Origin: a virus
Virus record (IMG/VR): IMGVR_UViG_3300023174_000064
Location: 62,001 to 126,000 of that record
DNA: 64,000 nt
Reading direction: 5' to 3' (one strand)
Shown: one piece after another, positions 44,791-52,776 of the stretch
Position numbering within the stretch: the stretch's first letter is position 1
Layout of the letters: each line of letters begins with the position of its first letter
Position numbers and translations under genes: made by a program
The notes under the pieces: model-generated
Told to the model about the DNA's origin: nothing
Database searches by the model: none
Seen by the model: the letters and a program-made list of their open reading frames with translations, nothing else

Positions 44791-45324
44791 TTAAATCTTT
44801 ATACGATCAATTATTGAATATAAAACACCCTTAATTGCATCCTTGGTGTGTTTCCATTTCTTTTCTTCTCCTTTTACTGGAGAAAATTTACTGAGAGGAC
44901 ATGTAGTACCTGCCAAAGTTAGTTTAACAGAAAGTGCTGCGCGTCTGCTTGCACCACAACCACATAGTGAACAAAATCCAATACCACCTGGATCTGTTTT
45001 GTCTTCTAAACTATCAACCCTACCTGGGCATCCCTTGCACAAGTCTAATCTCTTTTTTATTTCTTTTTGAGGAGCAGGTCCTTGAGTTGCATGTTTTACC
45101 TCAACCTTTAAATATTGTTTGGCTTTAATTAAAAATAATCTAAAATCTTTAATTTTTTTATTCCAAAAAATATAAAATAAACTAGTTTTTAAAGGATCTG
45201 TGCCATTACTGCACTTTTTTAAATCCTGAATAACTTCAGAGGTCATTTTTGCTGTTTTTCTTTTTTGTAATTTTGCGTGATGTTCAATTACTTTTTGTTT
45301 ACATTTTATAAAAAAATCATCCAT
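44791..45324 (-). CDS. cysteine-rich zinc-binding-like protein
   Basis: 177 aa. The N-terminal half is basic and helical (KVIEHHAKLQKRKTAKMTSE). The C-terminal half has LDLCKGCPGR...GIGFCSLCGCGASRRAALSVKLTLAGTTCPLSKF, a six- to seven-Cys zinc-ribbon-like arrangement related to that in the protein at 26641. It lies immediately downstream of the giant RCC1-like structural gene (5-nt gap), suggesting a role with that virion protein. Function unknown. Confidence 0.7.
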   Translation of the reverse strand: MDDFFIKCKQKVIEHHAKLQKRKTAKMTSEVIQDLKKCSNGTDPLKTSLFYIFWNKKIKDFRLFLIKAKQYLKVEVKHATQGPAPQKEIKKRLDLCKGCPGRVDSLEDKTDPGGIGFCSLCGCGASRRAALSVKLTLAGTTCPLSKFSPVKGEEKKWKHTKDAIKGVLYSIIDRIKI

Positions 45325-45329
45325 AAAAA

Positions 45330-48300
45330 TTAATCTCCATTAAATCCAGTACAACCTGTTGTTCCGCTTGGCCAACTAATTTCACCACTAATACAACCGG
45401 ATGCAGTACAACCAAGAGTGTATCCCCATGCTGTATAATTCCATTCGTAATCATCCAAACAAGATGTCCAAGATCCTGTAACTCCAGACCATTGACCCTT
45501 TTGAGCAAGTTTCTTTGTGTTGGTTGATGGAACGGGAACCCATGAAGGATAATGACCAAATGTTGCTCCAGTAACTCCTACATTTATTGGCCACGGTGGA
45601 CACGGATCTTCTAGTGTTCCACTAACCCATAACTTTAGTCCCTTTGTGGTATCTGATGTAGAATTACTGTAACCTTTAGGCATCAACTTATTATAATATC
45701 TTCTGTTTTCATTGCAAGAAGAAGACCAAACAAATTCACCAGAAAGTCCTCTAGACCAAGGGGTTGCTCTGATGTGAACACCAAAACTTCTTCCTGTTGC
45801 GTAACTTATTACAGGATTATTAAAACACCAACGATTAATTGAATCACTTAATCCGGCATCACACATAAATCCGGTTTGTCCGGATAGCGACCAAGGACCA
45901 TTTGGATCTTGAGCAGGATATCCTGGAAGTTTATCTTCTCCTCCCGCATCAACAGCAAATGCTGTACTGCTTTCACAAGACAAACTTATACCATCACACT
46001 TCCACAAAAATCGTACACCACGAGGATTACAAGCACACGGATTATTTGTAATTTGTGGTGTGGTATAACAATCTATACCTCCAACAGTCGCAGTTTGAGA
46101 AAATGGTGGTTGATCTGGATCGCAACCTGTTCCTATTGCACTTATTGGGAAATAGTACTGCATGGAATTTGGCCAGTCGTTTCCATATACTGTTCTTGGA
46201 AAAAATGTTGCTGGTCTTTGGTCTTGTTTATAACAATTATTCATAAACCAAGTAGGCATTCCTGGACCCAATCTACTACCACTATTCCACGGTAAATTTT
46301 CTAGTGGCATATCAGTACCACCACCGTTTCTGTAAGTAACATACACTCCAGTTTTATTGTATTTTCTGGCACATACAGCAAGATCCACGTAATTAGGAAC
46401 AGCAAATCCCACATCAGTTTCTATATTCCAAGGTCCCCAAGGTCTTGTTGGGAACATGTGAGCACTCAAAGGTAGGGCAGGACCTATGCTACATTCTGTT
46501 GCAAACGGATCAGTGTAAAATGGATTGTTTACTCCATTACTGTCACCGTTACCACTTGGAGGTTCTGTATTACTATCACTTGGAATGTAAATACCAGCGT
46601 ATGTTGTATTTCCTACTTCAACCGAATGTTCTGATGCATTTCCACCAACGTAACCACATTCTGCACACGGATCAGGTACGTAAATACTTCCGCCATTTCC
46701 GCCGTAATCGGTATCCCATGAATTCTGACCCTGATTGTTTGTAACTGGATTACCACTAGTTCTATTCAGACCTTTATCATCCATTAAATGATATTTTTCG
46801 CATTTAGAGTAAGCAGATGTAGTAATCAAATTTGCAGCTAATCCTTCACCCAATTCTTGGCCAGTAAGAACTCGTGTGGAAGAAACCCAAGCAACCGTGT
46901 TTGTACCAGCAACACATGTAAGAGACCGTGCCATATGAGACGGGTATCTAAAGATTCCAGGAACTCCTTTTACGCCCATTGCACCAGAAAAATTACCGTC
47001 AGACGGACAGAAAGACTCACATGGATGGTCTGCACCAAAGTTCATAGTACATCTGTTAGCAAGTTCTCCATCGTTTGCACATCTTGAAGGAATACCAGGA
47101 AGATTTCTAGAAGATGGTCTACTTCTACTTGGTGCTGCAACTTTTGTGCTCCAACCGTAAGAAGCATTGACTCTATTCCAACTAGGATATAATCCTCCCG
47201 TGAATCCAGCAGGTCTTACTTGCTGCCCTGCTGTCCATAAATTAGTTGTTGTGATTGCCCAATTAGGATCATAACCGGATTCTCCATAGTCACAATTAAA
47301 ACATCCAATTCCTTCTCCTCTTGGTGGTAAAGAAGGAGTACAACTATAAAAACTATTACTACTAAAATCCCAATTATCGTAGGCTGGACAGTCGTATTGT
47401 TGTTTTGAACAAGGAGTAATATAACCTCGATCAGTCATATAAAATTTACAATCTATAGGATCGCTGGGAACACAACCAGGACATACTCCACCAACCGGTG
47501 GTTGATCGTTGCAACAAGTTAATGTATTATTGTAGTTGTAACCACGGTCTTTAGGTGTTACTGTTCCTTGGTATGGTACATAATTACTGTCAAACGAACA
47601 GTCTCTGCTGTACAGTCTGGTTGGTCCGTCTGGAGCGTAAGCAGTGTCTGCTGCATTTGATTTTCGTGTAGTAACAATCTGTCCGGATCTTCTCATGCCT
47701 ACAGCAAAATCTTTATAGATGGTTAGACCAGCGCAGTCTTCACACCAAACTTTAGGATCAAACCAACTCTTATCAGTTGCTCCATCGATTGGATCTGATA
47801 TATTTCCTGTATATAACCAATTTACAGGATATATTGGATCCACATGAACTCCCAGATCAAAGTGCGGGAATCCGGGAGTTCCTTTTCTCCAGTACGCAAA
47901 CCAGTCAGTGTTTGCATTATATGTTGGATTATCGTATTTGTTACTGGGATATTGTGGTGAAATGGGATCCGGATAACCAATACTGCCAGGACCCATGCAC
48001 GCAGATCCTTCTCCTGCTTGTCCGTTGTGGCGTTTGATTGGAGAAATTTTAATGTCTGTCCAATTGTTTACCGCACACGCCACATCAGGATCACCCCAAC
48101 AAAGAGCTGTGCCGTCATTAAACAGCACTGCACTGGTACTAAATCCTGCATGTATACTGACAATTTTATTGATCTTGGGGTGGCGTCCTAGTGTTATTCC
48201 GGCTTTTAGTGATTCTGGAACATTGCATTGTCCCATGGAATTTAATCCCCAACACATAATAGTATTGTCTTCTAGACGAATTATGTTGTGATAAGCACCA

Positions 48301-49358
48301 CACTCAATGTCTATAACTTTTAATTTTGTTGATCCTGCACCTTTTGTTGGTAGAGTTGGAACACACAAAGGATGGCCAACAGGAGCAGGAATTACTGCTG
48401 GTTTGTAATACTCGTAAACGGTTATACCAGTTAAAAAGGTTACACCATTTGGTCCAGTTACTGAGTACAGATAATTACTAAAAGTGACCGAATTTAAATC
48501 ACCAAAAGTACCGTACTTTTTTGTTATCAGATATTTCCAACGTTCACTGGTTACTCCACCAATTCCAAAAGTATTACCAGTATTTAATTTATACGGCCTT
48601 TCTACTCTTGATCCTTCACCATCAAATTCAATGTATCCGTGAGGCCAATTGTATGTAAAATGATTTGCAGGATCACCTTCATTGCCTGGTCCGTCGTATG
48701 TGGTTATTCTGTTTCTTGTGTACCAACATCCTCTGCCTATCGGGCCGGTTTCCCCGGATGATATGTCATTGTTTATGCCGGTACAACCAGAACAACCAGT
48801 GCATCCAATTCCAGTGATGTACACACAAGTTCCAGTACAACCAGTACATCCTTGATATAAACTTAATTCTAAACTTTCACTGGATCTGCATATACCAGTA
48901 AACACGTTAAACAAACTTTTAACGATAGGGTACTTGCTGGTTTCTGAACAATTATAATTTGTTAGTTGAGAACCCACTCCTTCTCTGGCAGGAGAAGTTA
49001 CAGATTCTGCAGGAGAGTGAATCATTATATCAACATCTTGATCTGAATTAGTCCAATTTGTTCTGTTTGGACTTCCATTTGGATTGAATGTTGTGATGTA
49101 ACGATTAGCTCCGTCAGAAAAATATGGAGACTCGTGCACACGCATCCAATCGTAATCAAAAACACCCCAAGCACGAGTGTCTTGATTACCTATTTGGCCG
49201 TACGTTACACCTTTTGCGCCTTCTAATCCAGAACCAATAAAACAATTAATTCTGCCGTCTAATGTCATCACTAAAAAGTGATACCATCCGGCTCGAACTA
49301 AAACCATATCTCCGGTTAAACCTATAGGTGAACAACAACAAGGATTCCATCTAGACAT
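45330..49358 (-). CDS. giant Cys-rich RCC1-repeat virion protein, putative fibre or adhesin
   Basis: 1342 aa. The start (MSRWNPCCCSPIGLTG) is followed by RCC1/BLIP-II-like blades (VLVRAGWYHFLVMTLDGRINCFIG; IECGAYHNIIRLEDNTIMCWGLN; IHAGFSTSAVLFNDGTALCWG; later KDFAVGMRRSGQIV and TCVAGTNTVAWVSST). It is unusually rich in Cys (several CxGCTGC-type runs) plus Gly, Pro and Asn, with many short inserts between blades. It resembles the propeller inside gp53, so both may bind the same type of surface. Position by gp32/33 is outside the main baseplate operon. Virion location is inferred. Confidence 0.7.
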   Translation of the reverse strand: MSRWNPCCCSPIGLTGDMVLVRAGWYHFLVMTLDGRINCFIGSGLEGAKGVTYGQIGNQDTRAWGVFDYDWMRVHESPYFSDGANRYITTFNPNGSPNRTNWTNSDQDVDIMIHSPAESVTSPAREGVGSQLTNYNCSETSKYPIVKSLFNVFTGICRSSESLELSLYQGCTGCTGTCVYITGIGCTGCSGCTGINNDISSGETGPIGRGCWYTRNRITTYDGPGNEGDPANHFTYNWPHGYIEFDGEGSRVERPYKLNTGNTFGIGGVTSERWKYLITKKYGTFGDLNSVTFSNYLYSVTGPNGVTFLTGITVYEYYKPAVIPAPVGHPLCVPTLPTKGAGSTKLKVIDIECGAYHNIIRLEDNTIMCWGLNSMGQCNVPESLKAGITLGRHPKINKIVSIHAGFSTSAVLFNDGTALCWGDPDVACAVNNWTDIKISPIKRHNGQAGEGSACMGPGSIGYPDPISPQYPSNKYDNPTYNANTDWFAYWRKGTPGFPHFDLGVHVDPIYPVNWLYTGNISDPIDGATDKSWFDPKVWCEDCAGLTIYKDFAVGMRRSGQIVTTRKSNAADTAYAPDGPTRLYSRDCSFDSNYVPYQGTVTPKDRGYNYNNTLTCCNDQPPVGGVCPGCVPSDPIDCKFYMTDRGYITPCSKQQYDCPAYDNWDFSSNSFYSCTPSLPPRGEGIGCFNCDYGESGYDPNWAITTTNLWTAGQQVRPAGFTGGLYPSWNRVNASYGWSTKVAAPSRSRPSSRNLPGIPSRCANDGELANRCTMNFGADHPCESFCPSDGNFSGAMGVKGVPGIFRYPSHMARSLTCVAGTNTVAWVSSTRVLTGQELGEGLAANLITTSAYSKCEKYHLMDDKGLNRTSGNPVTNNQGQNSWDTDYGGNGGSIYVPDPCAECGYVGGNASEHSVEVGNTTYAGIYIPSDSNTEPPSGNGDSNGVNNPFYTDPFATECSIGPALPLSAHMFPTRPWGPWNIETDVGFAVPNYVDLAVCARKYNKTGVYVTYRNGGGTDMPLENLPWNSGSRLGPGMPTWFMNNCYKQDQRPATFFPRTVYGNDWPNSMQYYFPISAIGTGCDPDQPPFSQTATVGGIDCYTTPQITNNPCACNPRGVRFLWKCDGISLSCESSTAFAVDAGGEDKLPGYPAQDPNGPWSLSGQTGFMCDAGLSDSINRWCFNNPVISYATGRSFGVHIRATPWSRGLSGEFVWSSSCNENRRYYNKLMPKGYSNSTSDTTKGLKLWVSGTLEDPCPPWPINVGVTGATFGHYPSWVPVPSTNTKKLAQKGQWSGVTGSWTSCLDDYEWNYTAWGYTLGCTASGCISGEISWPSGTTGCTGFNGD

Positions 49359-49376
49359 ACTGTAAAGCGACTTTCT

Positions 49377-49402
49377 GACCTGAAATTATTTCAGGGTCAG
49401 TA
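49377..49402 (-). terminator. possible stem-loop at the 3' end of the DUF5856 gene
   Basis: CTGACCTGAAA with TTTCAGGGTCAG forms an imperfect hairpin overlapping the stop codon region (49386). No clear T run follows on the minus strand, so it may be an RNA-stabilising or weak terminator structure. Confidence 0.4.
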
Positions 49403-49733
49403 GATATTTAGTTTGATTTACCAAACCAAGCATTTCGTCACGGATATTGGAAAGATCAGTGTTTCCGGACAGTTCTTTTTCTATTTCAACCGAAAAAAAG
49501 TGTACTGCTTGATCTAACAGTTTCATTGGGCTTCCTAGAGTGTACGGACGGAGATCTAATTTAATAGGTGGTAGATTCTTACCATGGCTTCCCATGTATG
49601 TTTCCACAAACGTGTCTATCAGTTCATCTAAACCTTCGTAAGCCTTGCCTAAAGCTTTATGTTCAGCATAAGAGCTTGTACCCCAGTGAAGCATACGAAG
49701 TTGGTTTTGAAGTCCTAATAGTTTATCTACCAT
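49386..49733 (-). CDS. DUF5856-type helical protein (ferritin/Dps-like fold suspected)
   Basis: 115 aa. LGLQNQLRMLHWGTSSYAEHKALGKAYEGLDELIDTFVETYMG has the His-Trp helix and the E-x6-D/E pattern of Dps-like bundles, and belongs to a small virus-encoded family (DUF5856). Only half the ferroxidase ligands of true ferritins are visible, so iron binding is unproven. An AGGAG site precedes the ATG; a possible TTGCAT-N16-TATATA promoter lies upstream. Confidence 0.75.
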   Translation of the reverse strand: MVDKLLGLQNQLRMLHWGTSSYAEHKALGKAYEGLDELIDTFVETYMGSHGKNLPPIKLDLRPYTLGSPMKLLDQAVHFFSVEIEKELSGNTDLSNIRDEMLGLVNQTKYLLTLK

Positions 49734-49833
49734 ATGTGTTCTCCTATAGTATATAATGCACCCGGGTGGGGATGCAAAGTATCTATAGAAATTCCATTTT
49801 CAATAAATACCCGTAGAAGGAAGGTGATTTCTA

Positions 49834-49941
49834 ATGCAAATAATCAATTGGCTAAAAGCTCAATTAAACACCGTTCTAGTTAAATTAAATCTAAAACCAC
49901 AACCCAAGAAGTGTTCAAAGAAGCAGTGCTGCAAAAAGTAA
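49834..49941 (+). CDS. 35-aa plus-strand small protein with Cys-Lys-rich tail
   Basis: ATG at 49834 preceded by GGAAGGTGA about 8 nt upstream. It reads MQIINWLKAQLNTVLVKLNL, then KPQPKKCSKKQCCKK and TAA. The N-terminal part is an amphipathic helix, and the end carries three Cys in six residues, suggesting metal or disulfide chemistry. It is followed at 24 nt by a terminator in the same direction. It fills an otherwise empty 268-nt gap and has no known homologue that I recognise. Confidence 0.6.
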   Translation: MQIINWLKAQLNTVLVKLNLKPQPKKCSKKQCCKK

Positions 49942-49964
49942 AGAGTATTCAATAATGGAATAAC

Positions 49965-49999
49965 GGGCTCCCACCTGTGACGGCGGGAGCCCTTATTCT
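49965..49999 (+). terminator. terminator after the 35-aa small gene
   Basis: GGGCTCCC (49965-49972) pairs with GGGAGCCC (49985-49992), 12-nt loop, followed by TTATTCTTTTT. The stem is identical to that of the gp23 terminator. It lies between the plus-strand small gene and the convergent SpoU-like gene. Confidence 0.75.
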
Positions 50000-50001
50000 T
50001 T

Positions 50002-50550
50002 TTACACTATTACCTTTTTACAGTAGTCGTACATGGCAATGCCACTTGCCGTACCTACATTCAGGCTACGCACAGAACCGTACTGAGTGATGTATACGGT
50101 GTCCTGAGCCATCTGGAGCAGCTCTGGAGGCACTCCAACCTGTTCTTGGCCCAGAATGATTACTGCGTGCTTATTGATGGGCCATTGGTAAGATTCCAAA
50201 TTAATGGAATTTTCCACATTATCCATGGCAACCAGATGTAGTGGTCCTACTTGTTCCGCCAGCGTGTCAAGTCCTTGCACCAACCGATCCAACGTTCCAC
50301 AGTGTACAGAACGAACATAGTGGTGAGTACCAACAGTACCACGACGATCATACTGCTTAGACCCATAGATAAAAACTCGTTTAGCCAAGAATGCGTTAGC
50401 GTTCCGGATGCAAGTAGCAATATTAAAGTCATTGTATAGGTTGCTGCAAATAATAGAGAAGTTGTTTGCTCGTGAGTCAAGATCCGCAATAATTGCTTCA
50501 TGATTCCAGTAATGGTAATGGTCAATGATGTTACGAGATTCACTCGCCAT
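50002..50550 (-). CDS. SpoU/TrmH-type RNA 2'-O-ribose methyltransferase
   Basis: 182 aa from the ATG at 50550 (MASESRNIIDHYHYW). The frame stays open to 50679, but that would bury it in the neighbour. SPOUT motifs are in order: motif 1 LYNDFNIATCIRNANAFLAKRVFIYG, motif 2 AVIILGQEQVGVPPELL, motif 3 QYGSVRSLNVGTASGIAMYDY, which form the SAM-binding trefoil knot. It likely methylates tRNA or rRNA; the seven phage tRNAs nearby are candidate substrates (inference). Overlaps the upstream gene by 11 nt. Confidence 0.88.
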   Translation of the reverse strand: MASESRNIIDHYHYWNHEAIIADLDSRANNFSIICSNLYNDFNIATCIRNANAFLAKRVFIYGSKQYDRRGTVGTHHYVRSVHCGTLDRLVQGLDTLAEQVGPLHLVAMDNVENSINLESYQWPINKHAVIILGQEQVGVPPELLQMAQDTVYITQYGSVRSLNVGTASGIAMYDYCKKVIV

Positions 50551-50875
50551 CCCAGTTCTTGAAGAATTGATTGAAGTCAGGTCCGTCATTGTCTCGCTTT
50601 CGCTTCTTGTTTTTGTTTCCCAGATAAAAATTCTTGTAGTAATACTTAAAGTCGGTAAAACCTGGCCATCCAGCAGCATTTAATGCTTTAGTTTCTAACT
50701 TGATGCCATGCTTAACAAACCAAGCACCTAAATTGTATCGTAACTGTTTTACTGAGCCAGGATAACATTCTTTGGATGGATTCCAATCACGAGCATCCAT
50801 CTTTAAAAGAATACCAAATCCTAGATTAATGAGCTTCTTACCAAACCAAATTTTAAATGTATTAAATGTTTTCAT
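50540..50875 (-). CDS. hypothetical protein starting next to tRNA-Gly
   Basis: 111 aa from the ATG at 50875. The frame runs on into tRNA-Gly, so the longer start at 50944 is unlikely. FNTFKIWFGKKLINLGFGILLKMDARDWNPSKECYPGSVKQLRYNLG and AGWPGFTDFKYYYKNFYLGNKNKKRKRDND show an amphipathic, basic protein with no known motif. It begins 3 nt after the tRNA 3' end, so it is probably made from the same transcript. Confidence 0.75.
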   Translation of the reverse strand: MKTFNTFKIWFGKKLINLGFGILLKMDARDWNPSKECYPGSVKQLRYNLGAWFVKHGIKLETKALNAAGWPGFTDFKYYYKNFYLGNKNKKRKRDNDGPDFNQFFKNWDGE

Positions 50876-50878
50876 AAT

Positions 50879-50948
50879 GCGGGTAAAGGGAATCGAACCC
50901 TTGTCTACTGCTTGGAAGGCAGTCGTGCTACCATTATACCACACCCGC
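50879..50948 (-). tRNA. tRNA-Gly (anticodon TCC)
   Basis: 70-nt cloverleaf: acceptor GCGGGTG/TACCCGC, anticodon stem-loop CTGCC-TTCCAA-type with TCC, T-loop GGTTCGATTCC. No encoded CCA. Its first 15 nt overlap the last codons and stop of the UvsE gene. Confidence 0.93.
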
Positions 50949-51860
50949 GTATTCTGTCAAATACTTTTTGAGAGCAAGATCCTTTGCCTTGGTTTCCAGC
51001 ATGACGTCGTACATGCGATTCGTATTAAATTCTGGAAGAGGACCTTCAATATAATCTGAATGTGCTTGTGGACGCTTACCGGGAGCAGATTCTGAATAAT
51101 GAATCTTGGGAACCTGATCATCCGGCCAAGTGGAAAACATCATGTCTACTGCTTCGTCTACCGTTTCGTTGGAACAAAAACGGTGATGGTGATAATCGTA
51201 AACTAGGCGAATTCCACACTTAGAGTAAATCATATCGTACAATTCCTTGGGTGACCACATAGATTGCTTGTCATCATTCTCCAAAGTTAGTTGCATTTTT
51301 AATGCAGGATTCAACCGCTTAAAATTTTCACAAAAACGTTCTGCGGTAGTCTGCTTGTCTTCGTAAACACCGCCAACATGAATATTGATATTGAAATCGT
51401 GATCTTGACCAAGCAGGCTACCAATCAGTTGATGCATTTCTAGTGATCGCACAGACTTCACCACGATCGCGCTATTAGGGCTTGCAAGGCACGTATACGG
51501 CCCAGGATGGCACGACAGGCGAATACCCGCCTGACGAGCAATAGAGCCTGCTTCAACCAACTCAGACACAATATCAGTATGGTGCTCTCGTGACAAGTCT
51601 CCCAGAGTATATCCTAGTTCAGAGTGATCCATAAATGGAAAAATTTCACTGCTGACACGGAACATTTGAATTCCGTTATCACGGTTCCATTCCATGATCT
51701 TAACCAGATCCTTGCTATTTTGAAGTGCCAGTTGACCTACACGATCCAAACTAAAACCAGACATACGCAGAGTACGACTGGCAGTAATCTGATCCTTCTT
51801 CTTAACGCCTTCGTTAAGAGTAAGATTCATACAAGCATAACCAATTTTACGAACTGGCAT
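50934..51860 (-). CDS. uvsE: UV damage endonuclease UvdE/UvsE
   Basis: 308 aa, TIM-barrel UVDE family. RKIGYACMNLTL start, then MEWNRDNGIQMFRVSSEIFPF, SCHPGPY, HVGGVYEDK, LENDD, LVYDYHHHRF and KIHYSESAPGK, which supply metal ligands (His and Glu). It nicks 5' of UV photoproducts, an alternative to T4 DenV. The stop codon lies inside tRNA-Gly. The start overlaps a 53-aa ORF by 14 nt. Confidence 0.95.
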   Translation of the reverse strand: MPVRKIGYACMNLTLNEGVKKKDQITASRTLRMSGFSLDRVGQLALQNSKDLVKIMEWNRDNGIQMFRVSSEIFPFMDHSELGYTLGDLSREHHTDIVSELVEAGSIARQAGIRLSCHPGPYTCLASPNSAIVVKSVRSLEMHQLIGSLLGQDHDFNINIHVGGVYEDKQTTAERFCENFKRLNPALKMQLTLENDDKQSMWSPKELYDMIYSKCGIRLVYDYHHHRFCSNETVDEAVDMMFSTWPDDQVPKIHYSESAPGKRPQAHSDYIEGPLPEFNTNRMYDVMLETKAKDLALKKYLTEYAGVV

Positions 51861-52008
51861 TTGTTTTATTCTCTAGTTCTTTGATACGAGTTTGGAGACG
51901 CTTAATTTCTTCGTGTGCCATCAGCATGATGTCTTGCATTTCACGCCAACCAGAGTACACTTGAGTATACGCTAGTTTAAATAGTTTATTTAAATCATCA
52001 TCTGTCAT
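51847..52008 (-). CDS. 53-aa helical hypothetical protein
   Basis: ATG at 52008, TAA at 51847-51849. It reads MTDDDLNKLFKLAYTQVYSG and ends with a coiled-coil-like helix (EEIKRLQTRIKELENK). It lies between UvsE, which it overlaps by 14 nt, and tRNA-Glu, with 7 nt between. The compact packing and clean start support it as a real gene. Function unknown. Confidence 0.7.
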   Translation of the reverse strand: MTDDDLNKLFKLAYTQVYSGWREMQDIMLMAHEEIKRLQTRIKELENKTNASS

Positions 52009-52015
52009 AATGAAG

Positions 52016-52089
52016 TGACCCCAGCGGGACTCGAACCCGCAGTCATCGCCTTGAAAGGGCGAGGATTTGGCCAGTTAATCTATGGGGCC
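52016..52089 (-). tRNA. tRNA-Glu (anticodon TTC)
   Basis: 74-nt cloverleaf: acceptor GGCCCCA/TGGGGTC with A discriminator, anticodon stem TCGCC/GGCGA with loop CTTTCAA (TTC), T arm GCGGGTTCGAGTCCCGC. No CCA encoded. Its first 10 nt overlap the stop of the 67-aa gene upstream. Confidence 0.95.
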
Positions 52090-52283
52090 TTTTTGTTCTT
52101 TGTTTTGTTTGGAATTGGATCAGTCTGCTTAGGAAAACTTCCACGCATACTCTTACTAATAATCATATGGATGTTGTTTATGTCTTTTTGAGTGAACAAC
52201 ATGCCGCTGGCTGTCATGTACTTTAATACATTACGAGTAACCGTGTCCGCAAGAGTTTGTTGTTTTGATTTTCGCATAAACAT
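52080..52283 (-). CDS. small basic hypothetical protein ending inside tRNA-Glu
   Basis: 67 aa (MFMRKSKQQTLADTVTRN...), with an alternative ATG two codons later. LFTQKDINNIHMIISKSMRG is a helical core, and the tail is basic (NKTKNKKAP). Its last three codons and the TAG stop are formed by the 5' end of tRNA-Glu. No family recognised. Confidence 0.7.
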   Translation of the reverse strand: MFMRKSKQQTLADTVTRNVLKYMTASGMLFTQKDINNIHMIISKSMRGSFPKQTDPIPNKTKNKKAP

Positions 52284-52289
52284 ATTTAG

Positions 52290-52361
52290 TAGGATACCAG
52301 AGACTCGAACTCTGCAATAGATCGTTATAAGCGATCCTGTCCCACCCGAGACTTGTATCCC
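52290..52361 (-). tRNA. tRNA-Ile (anticodon TAT, AUA codon)
   Basis: 72-nt cloverleaf: acceptor GGGATAC/GTATCCT, anticodon stem GATCG/CGATC with loop CTTATAA (TAT), T arm CAGAGTTCGAGTCTCTG. A TAT anticodon reads AUA directly. The alternative CAT-lysidine type was not seen. Confidence 0.9.
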
Positions 52362-52367
52362 ATGCGC

Positions 52368-52622
52368 TTATTCTACCTCAGATTCAGCAGAAAGCAAGTT
52401 AATTCGTGACTTTTTATTAGCAATATGTCCGTTTTCATTACGAATCATGTAGTTGGACTTTTGACGGTCGTGGTCATTACCAAGACGGTAATTGATATCA
52501 GTAATGCCCATACCAATTAATTCTTCCTTATGGGCATCAAGGAAAGCAATAAACTTATTGCAAGCATCCATTGAATCTGATTCAGGTGTTGTCAGTGGAA
52601 AGTCCATGTGCAGTCGAAACAT
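52368..52622 (-). CDS. hypothetical protein
   Basis: 84 aa from the ATG at 52622 (MFRLHMDFPLTTPESDS), chosen because an AGGAG box lies about 9 nt upstream. A longer frame to 52688 lacks such a site. ACNKFIAFLDAHKEELIGMGITDINYRLGNDHDRQKSNYMIRNENG has an alpha-beta character. It overlaps the upstream coiled-coil ORF by 41 nt. Function unknown. Confidence 0.65.
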   Translation of the reverse strand: MFRLHMDFPLTTPESDSMDACNKFIAFLDAHKEELIGMGITDINYRLGNDHDRQKSNYMIRNENGHIANKKSRINLLSAESEVE

Positions 52623-52776
52623 CGATTGGCTCCTGTTCTTGTGTGATGTACTGTCTAATCTGATCTCGTAGCTGTACCATACGGCCACGAATTACTGTGA
52701 GTTGTGCACTCATCTGATCTAGTTCTGCTTGTAGCACATCTAACGCTTGTAGATCACTAGGTTTAGGTTGTCTCAT
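52582..52776 (-). CDS. small coiled-coil protein
   Basis: 64 aa (MRQPKPSDLQALDVLQAELDQMSAQLTVIRG...). Nearly all of residues 8-46 form one heptad-rich helix (LQAELDQMSAQLTVIRGRMVQLRDQI), suggesting an oligomerisation motif. It overlaps the upstream deaminase-like gene by 4 nt (ATGA) and the downstream gene by 41 nt. Function unknown. Confidence 0.65.
   Translation of the reverse strand: MRQPKPSDLQALDVLQAELDQMSAQLTVIRGRMVQLRDQIRQYITQEQEPIDVSTAHGLSTDNT

Noticed and set aside
50881-50944. N-terminal extension of the 111-aa gene from 50944
   Set aside because: These codons are the tRNA-Gly sequence itself; the ATG at 50875 is more plausible.
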